From assembly GCF_001650735.1 (NCBI RefSeq), contig NZ_LXVY01000004.1, forward strand, positions 267,537 to 331,536: a stretch of 64,000 nt of DNA, in the 5' to 3' direction. Shown here piece after piece: positions 16,429 to 24,553 of the stretch (position 1 is its first letter; every line of letters begins with the position of its first letter). The DNA comes from Sphingomonas sp. TDK1 (GTDB taxonomy: Bacteria > Pseudomonadota > Alphaproteobacteria > Sphingomonadales > Sphingomonadaceae). The notes under the pieces are model-generated. The model was given only the letters and a program-made list of their open reading frames with translations, did no database searches and was not told where the DNA came from. A program made the translations under genes and the position numbers.

Positions 16429-19095
16429 CTACCCGCTATTGCGAAGCGCCGTGGCGATGGCGTTGATCGAAAGAAGAATGCCCTCGCCGATCCGCGGATC
16501 GGCTTCGCCCGCGCGGTGACGCTTCATCAACTCGATTTGAAGCAGGTTGAGTGGCTCGATATAGGGCAGCCGCAACCGGATCGAGGTTTCCAACGGCGGG
16601 TGTTTCTCCAGCAGGCGTGTCTGACGCGTCACCTGGAGAAGCCCGTCATGGGTCTGCTGCCAGCCGTCGCGAATCCGCCCGAAGATGCCGTTGCGCAGCG
16701 CTGCGTCCTCGACCAGCGCCGCATAATGGCTGGCAATGCCCATGTCGGACTTGGCGAGCACCTGTTCCATATTGTCCAGTGTCGCGCGGAACAGCGGCCA
16801 GGCGCTCGCCATTTCGCGCAGCAGCCCCTTGTCCTCGAACGCCTCCAGCGCCGCGCCGACGCCGTACCAGCCAGGCAGCATCACGCGGGCCTGCGCCCAG
16901 CTGAACACCCAGGGAATCGCGCGCAGATCCTCGATCGCGTCGCTCTTCTTGCGGCTGGCGGGGCGCGAGCCGATCTTCAGGCCCGCAATCTCGGCGATCG
17001 GCGTCATCTGGCGGAAGAAGGTGGTGAAGCCCGGTGTCTCGTAGACCAGCCCGCGATAGGCACGGAAAGCGCTGTCGGAGAGCTGGTCCATCGCCGCGGC
17101 GAAGCGCTCGGCATCGGCGGGCGCCAGCCGTTCGGGCTCCAGGCTGGCGAGCAGCGTGGCCGAGGTCATCGCCTCGAGATTGGTCATCGCGCTTTCGGGG
17201 CTGCCATATTTGGCGGCGATCACCTCGCCCTGTTCGGTGATGCGGATGCGGCCCTGCACCGTGCCCGGCGGCTGCGCGAGGATCGCCGAGAAGCTCGATC
17301 CGCCGCCGCGCCCCACCGCGCCGCCGCGGCCATGGAACAGCTGCATGGCGACGCCCGCTTCCTCGAACACCGGCTTGAGCGCGGTCGACCCGCGACTAAG
17401 CTGCCAGGTGGAGGTGAGGTACCCCCCATCCTTGTTCGAATCGGAATAGCCGATCATCACTTCCTGTTGCCCGCGCGCCGCGGCGATTGCGGCGACCTCG
17501 GGCAGGCCGAGCCAGGCTTCCATGATCGGCGGCGCGGCTTCGAGGTCGGCGATCGTTTCGAACAACGGAATCGCCATGATGTGCGCCTGCGGCATCTCGC
17601 CCGGCACGTAGAGCCCGGCTTCCTTGAGCAGGATATGGACCTCGAGCAGGTCGGATACCGACTGCGCCATCGAAACGATGTAGTGGCGGATACAATCCCG
17701 GCCGTAGCGGGCATGTGCCGCCGCGGCCTCGCGCACGATCGCGAGCTCGGTGGCGGTTTCCTCCGAATAGACGGCATAGGGGCTGGTCAGCGGCCGGGCA
17801 TTGGCGAGTTCGCCGCGCAGCAGGTCGATGCGGGCCTGCTCACCGAGGGCGGGGTAGTCGTCACACACGCCCGCCGACTGGAGCAGCTCCGCAACCACCC
17901 GCTCGTGGATCGCGCTGTTCTGGCGCATGTCGAGCGTTGCGAGGTGGAAGCCGAACGTTTCCACCGCCCGGATCAGCCGGCCGAGTGCGCCGCCGGTGGC
18001 GAGCGGCCCGCCATCGGCAAGCCCGCGTGCGATCGCAACGAGGTCCTCGCGGAATTCCGCCGGGTGGCCATAGGGCTTGGCCGGGATGGGCGACGGCCGG
18101 CCCGGCTTCTTGCCGACCAGCTGCTCGTGCGTCGCGGAGAGTCGGGCGTAGATGCCGGTCAGCGCGCGACGATAGGGCTCGTCGCTGCGGCTCTTGCCGG
18201 TGTCGCCGCTGGCTTCGGCGAGCTTGAGCACCGCCTCGGGCACCTCCGTGTGCTCGGTCGAGATCGACAGCTCGGCGCCGAGCGCGTGGACCGATTCGAG
18301 ATAATGATCGAGCACCGTCTCGGCAGCGCGGGCAAGCGCGAAGCGCATCGATTCTGCGGTGACGAAAGGATTGCCGTCCCTGTCGCCACCGATCCAGCTG
18401 CCGGGGCGCAGGAAGCTCGGCGCGCGGTCGCCCAGTGCGCGGTCCCAACGGGCGTAGAGCGCGGGCAGCACCGGCAGGAACACGTCGCGGAAATAGGAAA
18501 GTGCGGTTTCTACCTCATCAGGCACGCCCAGCTTCTCGCGGCGTAGCACCCTGGTCTGCCAGAGCAGCGCGATCTGGCGGAGAATGGCTTCTTCGACCTG
18601 GTCGCCGTCGGGCGTCTCGGCGACGCCCTGGTCGCGCAGCGCCATCAGCTCGGCGATGCGGTTCTTGTGGTCGATCATGGACTTGCGCCGCACCTCGGTC
18701 GGATGCGCGGTGAGCACCGGGCTGACCAGCGCATGATCGAGCAACGCCATGACCGGCTCGCGGCCGATACCGGACTTGGCCAGCCGCTCCAGCGCAGCGG
18801 CGACATCGGCGTCCTTCTCGGTAGCAACGCCCTGGCGGTCTTCCGCCAGATTGGCGAGCATCGAGAACAGCATGAAGCCGCGCACGAAATCCAGCGTCTC
18901 GTCCAGGCTCAGCCGGTCGAGCCCCGAATCGATCGCGCCTGCCCCCGCGACGCCGCGATGCCGATCCACCGAGGTCGCGCGAATATATTCGATGCGCTTG
19001 AACAGTTCCTCGCCACCATAGGCGCGAATGACATCCCCCAGCAGCCGCCCGAGAAAGCGGATGTCGGGATTGTTGGTGATTGCGATACTGGCCAT
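16429..19095 (-). CDS. ppc: Phosphoenolpyruvate carboxylase
   Basis: This enzyme carboxylates phosphoenolpyruvate with bicarbonate to oxaloacetate, refilling the TCA cycle. The 888-residue product has the catalytic histidine motif LTAHPTEVRRKS (H131), the GSWIGGDRDGNP site, the FHGRGGAVGRGGG loop and the family's usual length. Family members usually end NTG; this one ends ALRNSG, a small conservative change. The ATG at 19095 gives the normal N-terminus. The gene is divergent from the DUF2236 gene, with about 70 bases between them. Confidence 0.97.
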   Translation of the reverse strand: MASIAITNNPDIRFLGRLLGDVIRAYGGEELFKRIEYIRATSVDRHRGVAGAGAIDSGLDRLSLDETLDFVRGFMLFSMLANLAEDRQGVATEKDADVAAALERLAKSGIGREPVMALLDHALVSPVLTAHPTEVRRKSMIDHKNRIAELMALRDQGVAETPDGDQVEEAILRQIALLWQTRVLRREKLGVPDEVETALSYFRDVFLPVLPALYARWDRALGDRAPSFLRPGSWIGGDRDGNPFVTAESMRFALARAAETVLDHYLESVHALGAELSISTEHTEVPEAVLKLAEASGDTGKSRSDEPYRRALTGIYARLSATHEQLVGKKPGRPSPIPAKPYGHPAEFREDLVAIARGLADGGPLATGGALGRLIRAVETFGFHLATLDMRQNSAIHERVVAELLQSAGVCDDYPALGEQARIDLLRGELANARPLTSPYAVYSEETATELAIVREAAAAHARYGRDCIRHYIVSMAQSVSDLLEVHILLKEAGLYVPGEMPQAHIMAIPLFETIADLEAAPPIMEAWLGLPEVAAIAAARGQQEVMIGYSDSNKDGGYLTSTWQLSRGSTALKPVFEEAGVAMQLFHGRGGAVGRGGGSSFSAILAQPPGTVQGRIRITEQGEVIAAKYGSPESAMTNLEAMTSATLLASLEPERLAPADAERFAAAMDQLSDSAFRAYRGLVYETPGFTTFFRQMTPIAEIAGLKIGSRPASRKKSDAIEDLRAIPWVFSWAQARVMLPGWYGVGAALEAFEDKGLLREMASAWPLFRATLDNMEQVLAKSDMGIASHYAALVEDAALRNGIFGRIRDGWQQTHDGLLQVTRQTRLLEKHPPLETSIRLRLPYIEPLNLLQIELMKRHRAGEADPRIGEGILLSINAIATALRNSG

Positions 19096-19167
19096 GGCCG
19101 CATTTGCTGCACTGCAAAGCGAACGCGGTCAACTTGTTCACGCTACCAGAATCCCTAGCTTAAGCGC

Positions 19168-20013
19168 ATGGATTTCGTTGCATTTGCAACCCACAGCGTA
19201 CGACGCGCGATGATCGGCCAGGTGCGGGCGGTGTTCAACGATGCCGCGCGCGGCGAAACACCCGTGCAGCGGAGCGCGGACGGGCTCTTCGGGCCCGAAT
19301 CGGTAGTGTGGCGGGTACATGGCGACGTGACCACGATGATGGTCGGCGGTGTTGCCGCGTTGTTCCTCCAGATGCTGCATCCGGCGGTGCTGGCGGGCGT
19401 ATGGGACCATTCGAAGTTCCGGCACGACATGCTCGGCCGGCTTCGCCGCACCGCGCGCTTCATTGCACTGACCAGCTATGCTTCGCGCGGGGAAGCCGAG
19501 GCGGCGATCGCACGGGTGCGGGAGATCCATCACCATATCCACGGCACGCTGCCGGACTGCACGCCGTATGGCGCGGATAATCCCCGCCTCCTCGCCTGGG
19601 TGCATGTGACCGAGGCGGTGAGCTTCCTCGACGGGTGGATCCGCTATGCCGAGCCGGGCATGTCGCACGCGGACCAGGATCGCTATTTCGCAGAATTCGC
19701 GGTAGTGGCCGAGGCGCTCGGCGCTGATCCGGTGCCACACAATCGCTCTGAGGCGCTGGCGTTGATCGCGGAAATGCGTGCAGACCTCCGCTACGACGCG
19801 CGTACGCGTGCGGTCGCGAAACTGTTGCTCGAACAACCTGCCCCCAATCTCGGTGCCAAACCCTTCCAGGCCATGACCTTCGCCGCCGCCATCGACTTGC
19901 TGCCCGGCTGGGCCCGGCAGATGCACCATCTCTCGACGCCGCCCCTTGCCGGGCCGGCAGTGCGACTGGCCACGCGCCGTGTGGCGGAGACGTTGCGCTG
20001 GGCGTTTCGCTGA
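19168..20013 (+). CDS. Oxygenase MpaB/DUF2236 family protein
   Basis: A 281-residue member of the DUF2236/MpaB family, which includes fungal MpaB and, distantly, bacterial latex-clearing proteins. Visible marks are FGPESVVWRVHGD near the N-terminus, FLQMLHPAVLAGV, the histidine-rich REIHHHIHGT, and LAWVHVTEAVSFLDG, with histidines that could hold a haem or metal in a helical bundle. The substrate is unknown. It appears to be a single-gene unit, converging with the YoaK-type gene. The start chosen has no strong Shine-Dalgarno, so it could be a few codons off. Confidence 0.85.
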   Translation: MDFVAFATHSVRRAMIGQVRAVFNDAARGETPVQRSADGLFGPESVVWRVHGDVTTMMVGGVAALFLQMLHPAVLAGVWDHSKFRHDMLGRLRRTARFIALTSYASRGEAEAAIARVREIHHHIHGTLPDCTPYGADNPRLLAWVHVTEAVSFLDGWIRYAEPGMSHADQDRYFAEFAVVAEALGADPVPHNRSEALALIAEMRADLRYDARTRAVAKLLLEQPAPNLGAKPFQAMTFAAAIDLLPGWARQMHHLSTPPLAGPAVRLATRRVAETLRWAFR

Positions 20014-20128
20014 CTTTGGCCCGCAGCCATGCCAGCCACGCCTGGGTCCACCGCTGCTTCGCTTGATCTGCCCGCGCGACATCCCGCCGTCGTATCCTTG
20101 CGCGGCGGGCTGGTGTTTGCGAGACCGG

Positions 20129-20800
20129 TCAGCGTACCAGGGTTAGGTCGGGCCGCCCGCGCGGGCGGGTCATGCTCGCCAGCACCAGCGTCAGCACCGC
20201 GGAAAAGACCGGCGCCAGCCAAAGCGCGTTCCAGCCCCAGCGGAACTGACTTTCGGCGCCGATCACCACGCCGCTGACGAAGCCAAGCCACAGCGCGAGA
20301 TAGCGCAGCCAGCCGAAGCGATCGGCGTCGCCCATCAGCGCGCCGGCCAGCTTCTGCCCCATCTTGACCAACGATCCCGTCATGTAGGTGAGGCCGATCG
20401 TTACTTCGCCGTCGCGCTGGAACACGCCGTTCTCGGCGCCCATCGCCGCTGCCAGCAGGAGCAGCACGACCGGGCCGGGCATCAGCCTGCCAACCAGCGC
20501 CGCGATCACGAGCAGCAGCGTGACGACCGCCATGATCCTCGGCTGGTGCCGCTGCGGGCGGGCGCGGAAGATGACGCTCGACAGGATTACCCCGGCGACG
20601 AAACTCATTACCAACGACGCGGCGATCGCCGCGTCATAGGTAGAACCGCTGCCGAGGCCGACGCCCAGGCGCGTAGAATTGCCGCTCATGAACGAGGCGA
20701 AGAAACCGCCCAGGCTGGTGAAGGCGAGCGCATCCACGAAGCCGGCGAGCGCCGCCAGGAGGATCGCCAGTGCGATCAGCGGGGACTCGGTACGTTGCAT
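20129..20800 (-). CDS. YoaK/DUF1275 family membrane protein
   Basis: A 223-residue membrane protein with about six helices and the DUF1275 signature early in the chain: AALAGFVDALAFTSLGGFFASFMSGNSTRLG (residues about 16-46; key residues GFVDA, F, SFMSGN). A second conserved patch, GAENGVFQRDGEVTIGLTYMTGSLVKMG, lies in the second half. The role of the family is not established, though transport is often assumed. AGAGGGGAC lies just before the ATG at 20800. It is divergent from the TRIC-type channel gene, with an 82-base spacer. Confidence 0.9.
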   Translation of the reverse strand: MQRTESPLIALAILLAALAGFVDALAFTSLGGFFASFMSGNSTRLGVGLGSGSTYDAAIAASLVMSFVAGVILSSVIFRARPQRHQPRIMAVVTLLLVIAALVGRLMPGPVVLLLLAAAMGAENGVFQRDGEVTIGLTYMTGSLVKMGQKLAGALMGDADRFGWLRYLALWLGFVSGVVIGAESQFRWGWNALWLAPVFSAVLTLVLASMTRPRGRPDLTLVR

Positions 20801-20882
20801 GTCCCCTCTCTGCCCCAAGCCGACGCGACTCGCCAAGGGGCCGTGTTTGACTTCGGCCGCTGCCACGCGGCAAACGGAGCGG

Positions 20883-21515
20883 ATGAACAGTTCGGTCGCC
20901 GCCCAGATCGGTCCCATCCTGCCGTGGCTCGACCTGTTCGGGATCGCCGTGTTCGCCGCAACCGGCGCGCTCGCCGCCACCCGGCACCAGCAGACCATCG
21001 TCACCGCCACCTTTTTCGCCCTGATCACCGGCGTGGGTGGTGGGACGGTGCGCGACCTGCTGATTGGCGCGCCGGTCTTCTGGGTGCACGACGCGACGGT
21101 CGCTTCGCTATGCCTGGGCATGTCGGCGATCGTATGGATCACGCCGCAACATTGGTGGAGTGACCGCACCTTCGCCTGGCTCGATGCACTGGGGCTGGCC
21201 GCTTATGCGGCCTTCGGTGCGGCCAAGGCGCTCGGCTATGGCATCCCGCCGGTGCCCGCTGCGGTGATGGGCGTGGTAACCGCCTGCGTGGGCGGCATCA
21301 TCCGCGACGTGCTCGCCGGCGAACCATCGATCCTGATGCGGCCCGAGCTCTACGTAACGGCAGCGGCGCTGACCGCCTCCATCTATGTCGCGCTGAGCCT
21401 TTTGGGCTTGCCGCCCTACGCGGCCGGGCTGGTCGCCGCCTCGGCGGGATTCGCGCTGCGTGCCGCGGCGATCGTGTGGAAGCTGGGACTGCCGGCCTAT
21501 CGCGGCGGCCGCTGA
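20883..21515 (+). CDS. Trimeric intracellular cation (TRIC) channel family protein (UPF0126)
   Basis: A 210-residue membrane protein with seven hydrophobic segments and the duplicated motif of prokaryotic TRIC/UPF0126 proteins: ITGVGGGTVRDLLIG in the first half and VTACVGGIIRDVLAGE in the second. The paired glycine-rich turns and arginine line the pore in solved TRIC structures. Family members conduct K+ or Na+. The ATG at 20883 starts the hydrophobic region; a longer in-frame extension upstream overlaps the divergent gene and looks non-coding. The gene converges with the HNH gene. Confidence 0.92.
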   Translation: MNSSVAAQIGPILPWLDLFGIAVFAATGALAATRHQQTIVTATFFALITGVGGGTVRDLLIGAPVFWVHDATVASLCLGMSAIVWITPQHWWSDRTFAWLDALGLAAYAAFGAAKALGYGIPPVPAAVMGVVTACVGGIIRDVLAGEPSILMRPELYVTAAALTASIYVALSLLGLPPYAAGLVAASAGFALRAAAIVWKLGLPAYRGGR

Positions 21516-21519
21516 GCGA

Positions 21520-21852
21520 TCAGCGTCGGCGCCGGGTAGGCGCGTGGAAATCCGCCGGCTTGTCGGCGATCCAGGCGAGGAAACGGCGGATGTCCTCGCG
21601 TTCGCGCAGCCGATCCAGCGTGGGATAAAGCCGCGCGAGCGCGGTGTTGCTGGCGCTGGCGTGGATGGCACGATGACAGATCGGATGCAGCGGCACGGTC
21701 TCGCGGCCGCCCTCGCTCTTCGGCACGAGATGGTGCCATTCGGTTCGTGCACCCAGGGGTCGGCTGCACAGCGCACAGGTCGCCGGCACCGGCCCCTCCG
21801 GCAACCAATCGAGCGCCGCGAGTGCGGCCTTGCGCCGCACCCGCCCGCGCAT
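21520..21852 (-). CDS. Small HNH endonuclease-like protein
   Basis: A 110-residue protein carrying a compact HNH fold: a CALC zinc knuckle at about residues 26-29, then EWHHLVPKSEGG (catalytic HH), then PLHPICHRAIHA, where the second cysteine and histidines complete the beta-beta-alpha metal site. Such stand-alone HNH proteins are common in this group beside housekeeping genes, and their substrate is not known. Its ATG shares one base with the stop of manC (TGATG), so it is translationally coupled to a sugar-nucleotide gene with no obvious functional link. Confidence 0.88.
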   Translation of the reverse strand: MRGRVRRKAALAALDWLPEGPVPATCALCSRPLGARTEWHHLVPKSEGGRETVPLHPICHRAIHASASNTALARLYPTLDRLREREDIRRFLAWIADKPADFHAPTRRRR

Positions 21853-22910
21853 CAGTCCTTCATTGCCTCGATCAGCTTCTTCACTTCCTGGCTGCGGCCG
21901 CGCGGCAGCACCAGTACGTCCGCGCCGGAGACGACGACGATCAGATCCTCGACGCCGACGAGCGCGACACGCTTGCCGGGCTCGCTCTGCACTAGGCAGT
22001 TGGTGGCTTCGATCGCCACCACGTCGCCGCGCACCACGTTACCGCCGGCATCGGGATTGCTGATCGCATGCAGCGCATCCCAGCTGCCCACGTCGCTCCA
22101 GCCCATCGCCACCGGCACCACGGCGACACGGGGCGCCTTTTCCATGACCGCATAGTCAATCGAGTCGGACGGGCAGGCCGCGAAGCTCTCCGCATCGGGG
22201 AATATCCGGGTGCCTTCACGCCGCGCCTTGTCCATCGACTGCTGGGCAGCGACGAGCATCTCCGGCGCATAATCATTCAGCGCGCCGAGATACATGTCGG
22301 CGCGGAACAGGAAGATGCCGCCGTTCCAGGCGTGGTCCCCCGAGGCCATCATGGCTTCCGCGCGATCCTTGGGCGGCTTTTCGACGAAGCGGCCGACACG
22401 GTGGACGCCGGGCGCAAGTTCTTCCTCGTCGATCTTGATCCAGCCATAGCCGGTTTCCGGCGAGTCGGGCGCGATACCGAACGTGACAAGCCACCCCTCG
22501 TTTACCAGCGGCAGCGCAGCTTCGATCGCCGCGTGGAACGCCTCGACATTGCCGATGACATGGTCGGACGGCATGATCAGAATCGGTTCGCTGCCGCCGC
22601 CCGCGGCAAGGGCGGCCAAGGCGATAGCCGGTGCGGTGTTGCGGCCGATGGGTTCGAGGATCAGCGCCTTGATGGCGGTGCCGACGCCGCCGAGCTGTTC
22701 CTCCACCAGATCGGCGTGGAACGCGTTCGCGACAACGATGGGATCGGTGAACCGCTCGCCCGACGCGCGGCGCACGGTGAGCTGCAGCATGGTTTCCTCA
22801 GCCGTCAGCGAAAGCAGCTGCTTCGGGCGCTCAGGCCGCGACATGGGCCAAAGGCGGGTCCCCGATCCACCTGACAGGATGACAGGCGTGATCCGCTTCG
22901 ATTCCGGCAT
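21852..22910 (-). CDS. manC: Mannose-1-phosphate guanylyltransferase
   Basis: This enzyme makes GDP-mannose from mannose-1-phosphate and GTP for exopolysaccharide and other glycans. The 352-residue product shows LSGGSGTRLWPMSRPERPKQ at the start, the EPIGRNTAPAIALAAL segment, FVEKPP and a GWSDVGSWDAL site. It is the single-domain form: the C-terminal phosphomannose isomerase cupin of bifunctional ManC/AlgA proteins is absent. AGGAG lies 11 bases before the ATG at 22910; a farther in-frame ATG at 22937 would place that site inside the gene. It is divergent from the sugar transferase operon. Confidence 0.93.
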   Translation of the reverse strand: MPESKRITPVILSGGSGTRLWPMSRPERPKQLLSLTAEETMLQLTVRRASGERFTDPIVVANAFHADLVEEQLGGVGTAIKALILEPIGRNTAPAIALAALAAGGGSEPILIMPSDHVIGNVEAFHAAIEAALPLVNEGWLVTFGIAPDSPETGYGWIKIDEEELAPGVHRVGRFVEKPPKDRAEAMMASGDHAWNGGIFLFRADMYLGALNDYAPEMLVAAQQSMDKARREGTRIFPDAESFAACPSDSIDYAVMEKAPRVAVVPVAMGWSDVGSWDALHAISNPDAGGNVVRGDVVAIEATNCLVQSEPGKRVALVGVEDLIVVVSGADVLVLPRGRSQEVKKLIEAMKD

Positions 22911-23164
22911 TCGATGAAGCTCCTGTGTTCGATACATATACGCAAGTGCTAGTAAAGCTCGTCTGAAACAAGCCCACGGCGATTTTGTTACGACAGGAGA
23001 AATTTTCCGCCAGCCGAATCGGGCAGTCCTGCGACTTCAGCCTGCCGCAGCGATACTTGGCGCCGCGCCTTTCCCGCGCAGTGCCGCGCGCCATGCGGTG
23101 GGATAAGCCCATGATTTCCCCTTGATCCGTTTCGTTTACCCTTCCGCGCTACAAGGGGCGCGCC

Positions 23165-24553
23165 ATGATCCGCCTGTTCAAGCACTATGTCCCCAACACC
23201 GTGCTCCTGCTCGGCCTGCTGGATGTGATTCTGTTGATCGCGGCGGGCGAGCTGGGCTGGCAGCTGCGGGCACACCAGATCCCGATGGATGTGGGCCCGA
23301 TCGGCGATCGCGTGCCGCAGCTGGCGAGCTTCACCCTGGTCATCGAAACCGCGATGGTTGCACTCGGCGTCTATTCGGCAGAGGCGCTGCAATCGCTGCG
23401 GCATGCGCTGGCACGACTTGGCGTGGCGATCGGCCTGGGTGTGCTGGGCCTTAGCGTCCTCTATTTCCTGCTGCCGCCGATCGGCTTCTGGCGCTCGAAC
23501 CTGCTCTACGCGGCCATTGCGGCGGTGGCCCTATTGCTGCTGATGCGGATCCTGCTCGGCAAGACGCTGGGCGGGCAGGCGTTCAAGCGCCGAATCGTCG
23601 TGCTGGGCGCCGGCCCCCGTGCCGAACGGCTGAAGCAGCTCTCCAAGATACCCGGTGCCAGCTTCGCCGTGGTTGGTTATGTAGCGATGAGCGACGTCAA
23701 CCGCGTGATCCCGGAAGCGATCGCGCGCGACGCGATCTACAATCTCGCCGACCATGTAGTGCTGCTCAACGCAAGCGAAGTGGTGCTCGCGCTGGAGGAG
23801 CGACGCAATGCGCTGCCGCTGAAGGACCTGCTGCGCATCAAGACCACCGGCGTCCATGTCAACGAATTCTCGACCTTTCTCGAGCGAGTAACGGGCCGGG
23901 TAGACCTGGACAGCGTAAACCCCAGCTGGCTGATCTTCTCCGATGGTTTCTCGTCGGGTCGAATGATGTCGGGGCTGTTCAAGCGGCTGTTCGACGTCGT
24001 CGCCAGCCTGTTGCTGCTGGCGCTTACCTTGCCGCTGGTGCTCGTCACCGCGGTGCTGATCAAGCTGGAAAGCCGCGGCCCCGCGCTCTACCGCCAGCTG
24101 CGCGTCGGCCTGTACGGCCAGTCCTTCCACGTCCTCAAGCTGCGCTCGATGCGCCAGGATGCCGAGGCTCCGGGTGAGGCGGTATGGGCGGAGAAGGACG
24201 ATCCGCGCATCACCCGTGTCGGCCGGATCATCCGTAAGATCCGCATCGACGAACTGCCGCAGTGCTGGAGTGTGCTGAAAGGCGAGATGAGCTTCGTCGG
24301 CCCGCGCCCGGAGCGGCCCCAATTCGTCGACGATCTCGAACAGGCCCTGCCCTATTATGCCGAGCGGCACATGGTGAAGCCGGGCATCACCGGCTGGGCG
24401 CAGATCAACTATCCCTATGGCGCCTCGATCGACGATGCGCGCCAGAAACTCGAATATGACCTGTTCTATGCAAAGAACTATTCGCCCTTCCTCGATCTCC
24501 TGATCCTGCTGCAGACGGCGCGCGTCATCCTGTTCCCGAGCGGCGCACGCTGA
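23165..24553 (+). CDS. Polyprenyl-phosphate sugar phosphotransferase, EpsB/PEP-CTERM-associated type
   Basis: A 462-residue initiating transferase that would move a sugar-1-phosphate from a nucleotide sugar onto undecaprenyl phosphate. The first half has four membrane helices and a nucleotide-fold domain (RRIVVLGAGPRAERLKQL). The second half is the bacterial sugar transferase domain, with KRLFDVVASLLLL, KLRSMRQDAE, the RIDELPQCWSVLKGEMSFVGPRPERP core (around residues 360-385) and PGITGWAQIN. It resembles the EpsB-type transferases of exosortase/PEP-CTERM loci, a placement supported by the overlapping prsK start (TGATG). The spacer 22911-23164 should hold promoters; no clear sigma-54 box was found. 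Confidence 0.9.
   Translation: MIRLFKHYVPNTVLLLGLLDVILLIAAGELGWQLRAHQIPMDVGPIGDRVPQLASFTLVIETAMVALGVYSAEALQSLRHALARLGVAIGLGVLGLSVLYFLLPPIGFWRSNLLYAAIAAVALLLLMRILLGKTLGGQAFKRRIVVLGAGPRAERLKQLSKIPGASFAVVGYVAMSDVNRVIPEAIARDAIYNLADHVVLLNASEVVLALEERRNALPLKDLLRIKTTGVHVNEFSTFLERVTGRVDLDSVNPSWLIFSDGFSSGRMMSGLFKRLFDVVASLLLLALTLPLVLVTAVLIKLESRGPALYRQLRVGLYGQSFHVLKLRSMRQDAEAPGEAVWAEKDDPRITRVGRIIRKIRIDELPQCWSVLKGEMSFVGPRPERPQFVDDLEQALPYYAERHMVKPGITGWAQINYPYGASIDDARQKLEYDLFYAKNYSPFLDLLILLQTARVILFPSGAR

Noticed and set aside
22911..23164. A sigma-54 promoter before the sugar transferase, as expected for PrsR
   Set aside because: TTGGCGCC with a downstream TTTCC was seen but lacks the GC of the -12 element at the right spacing.
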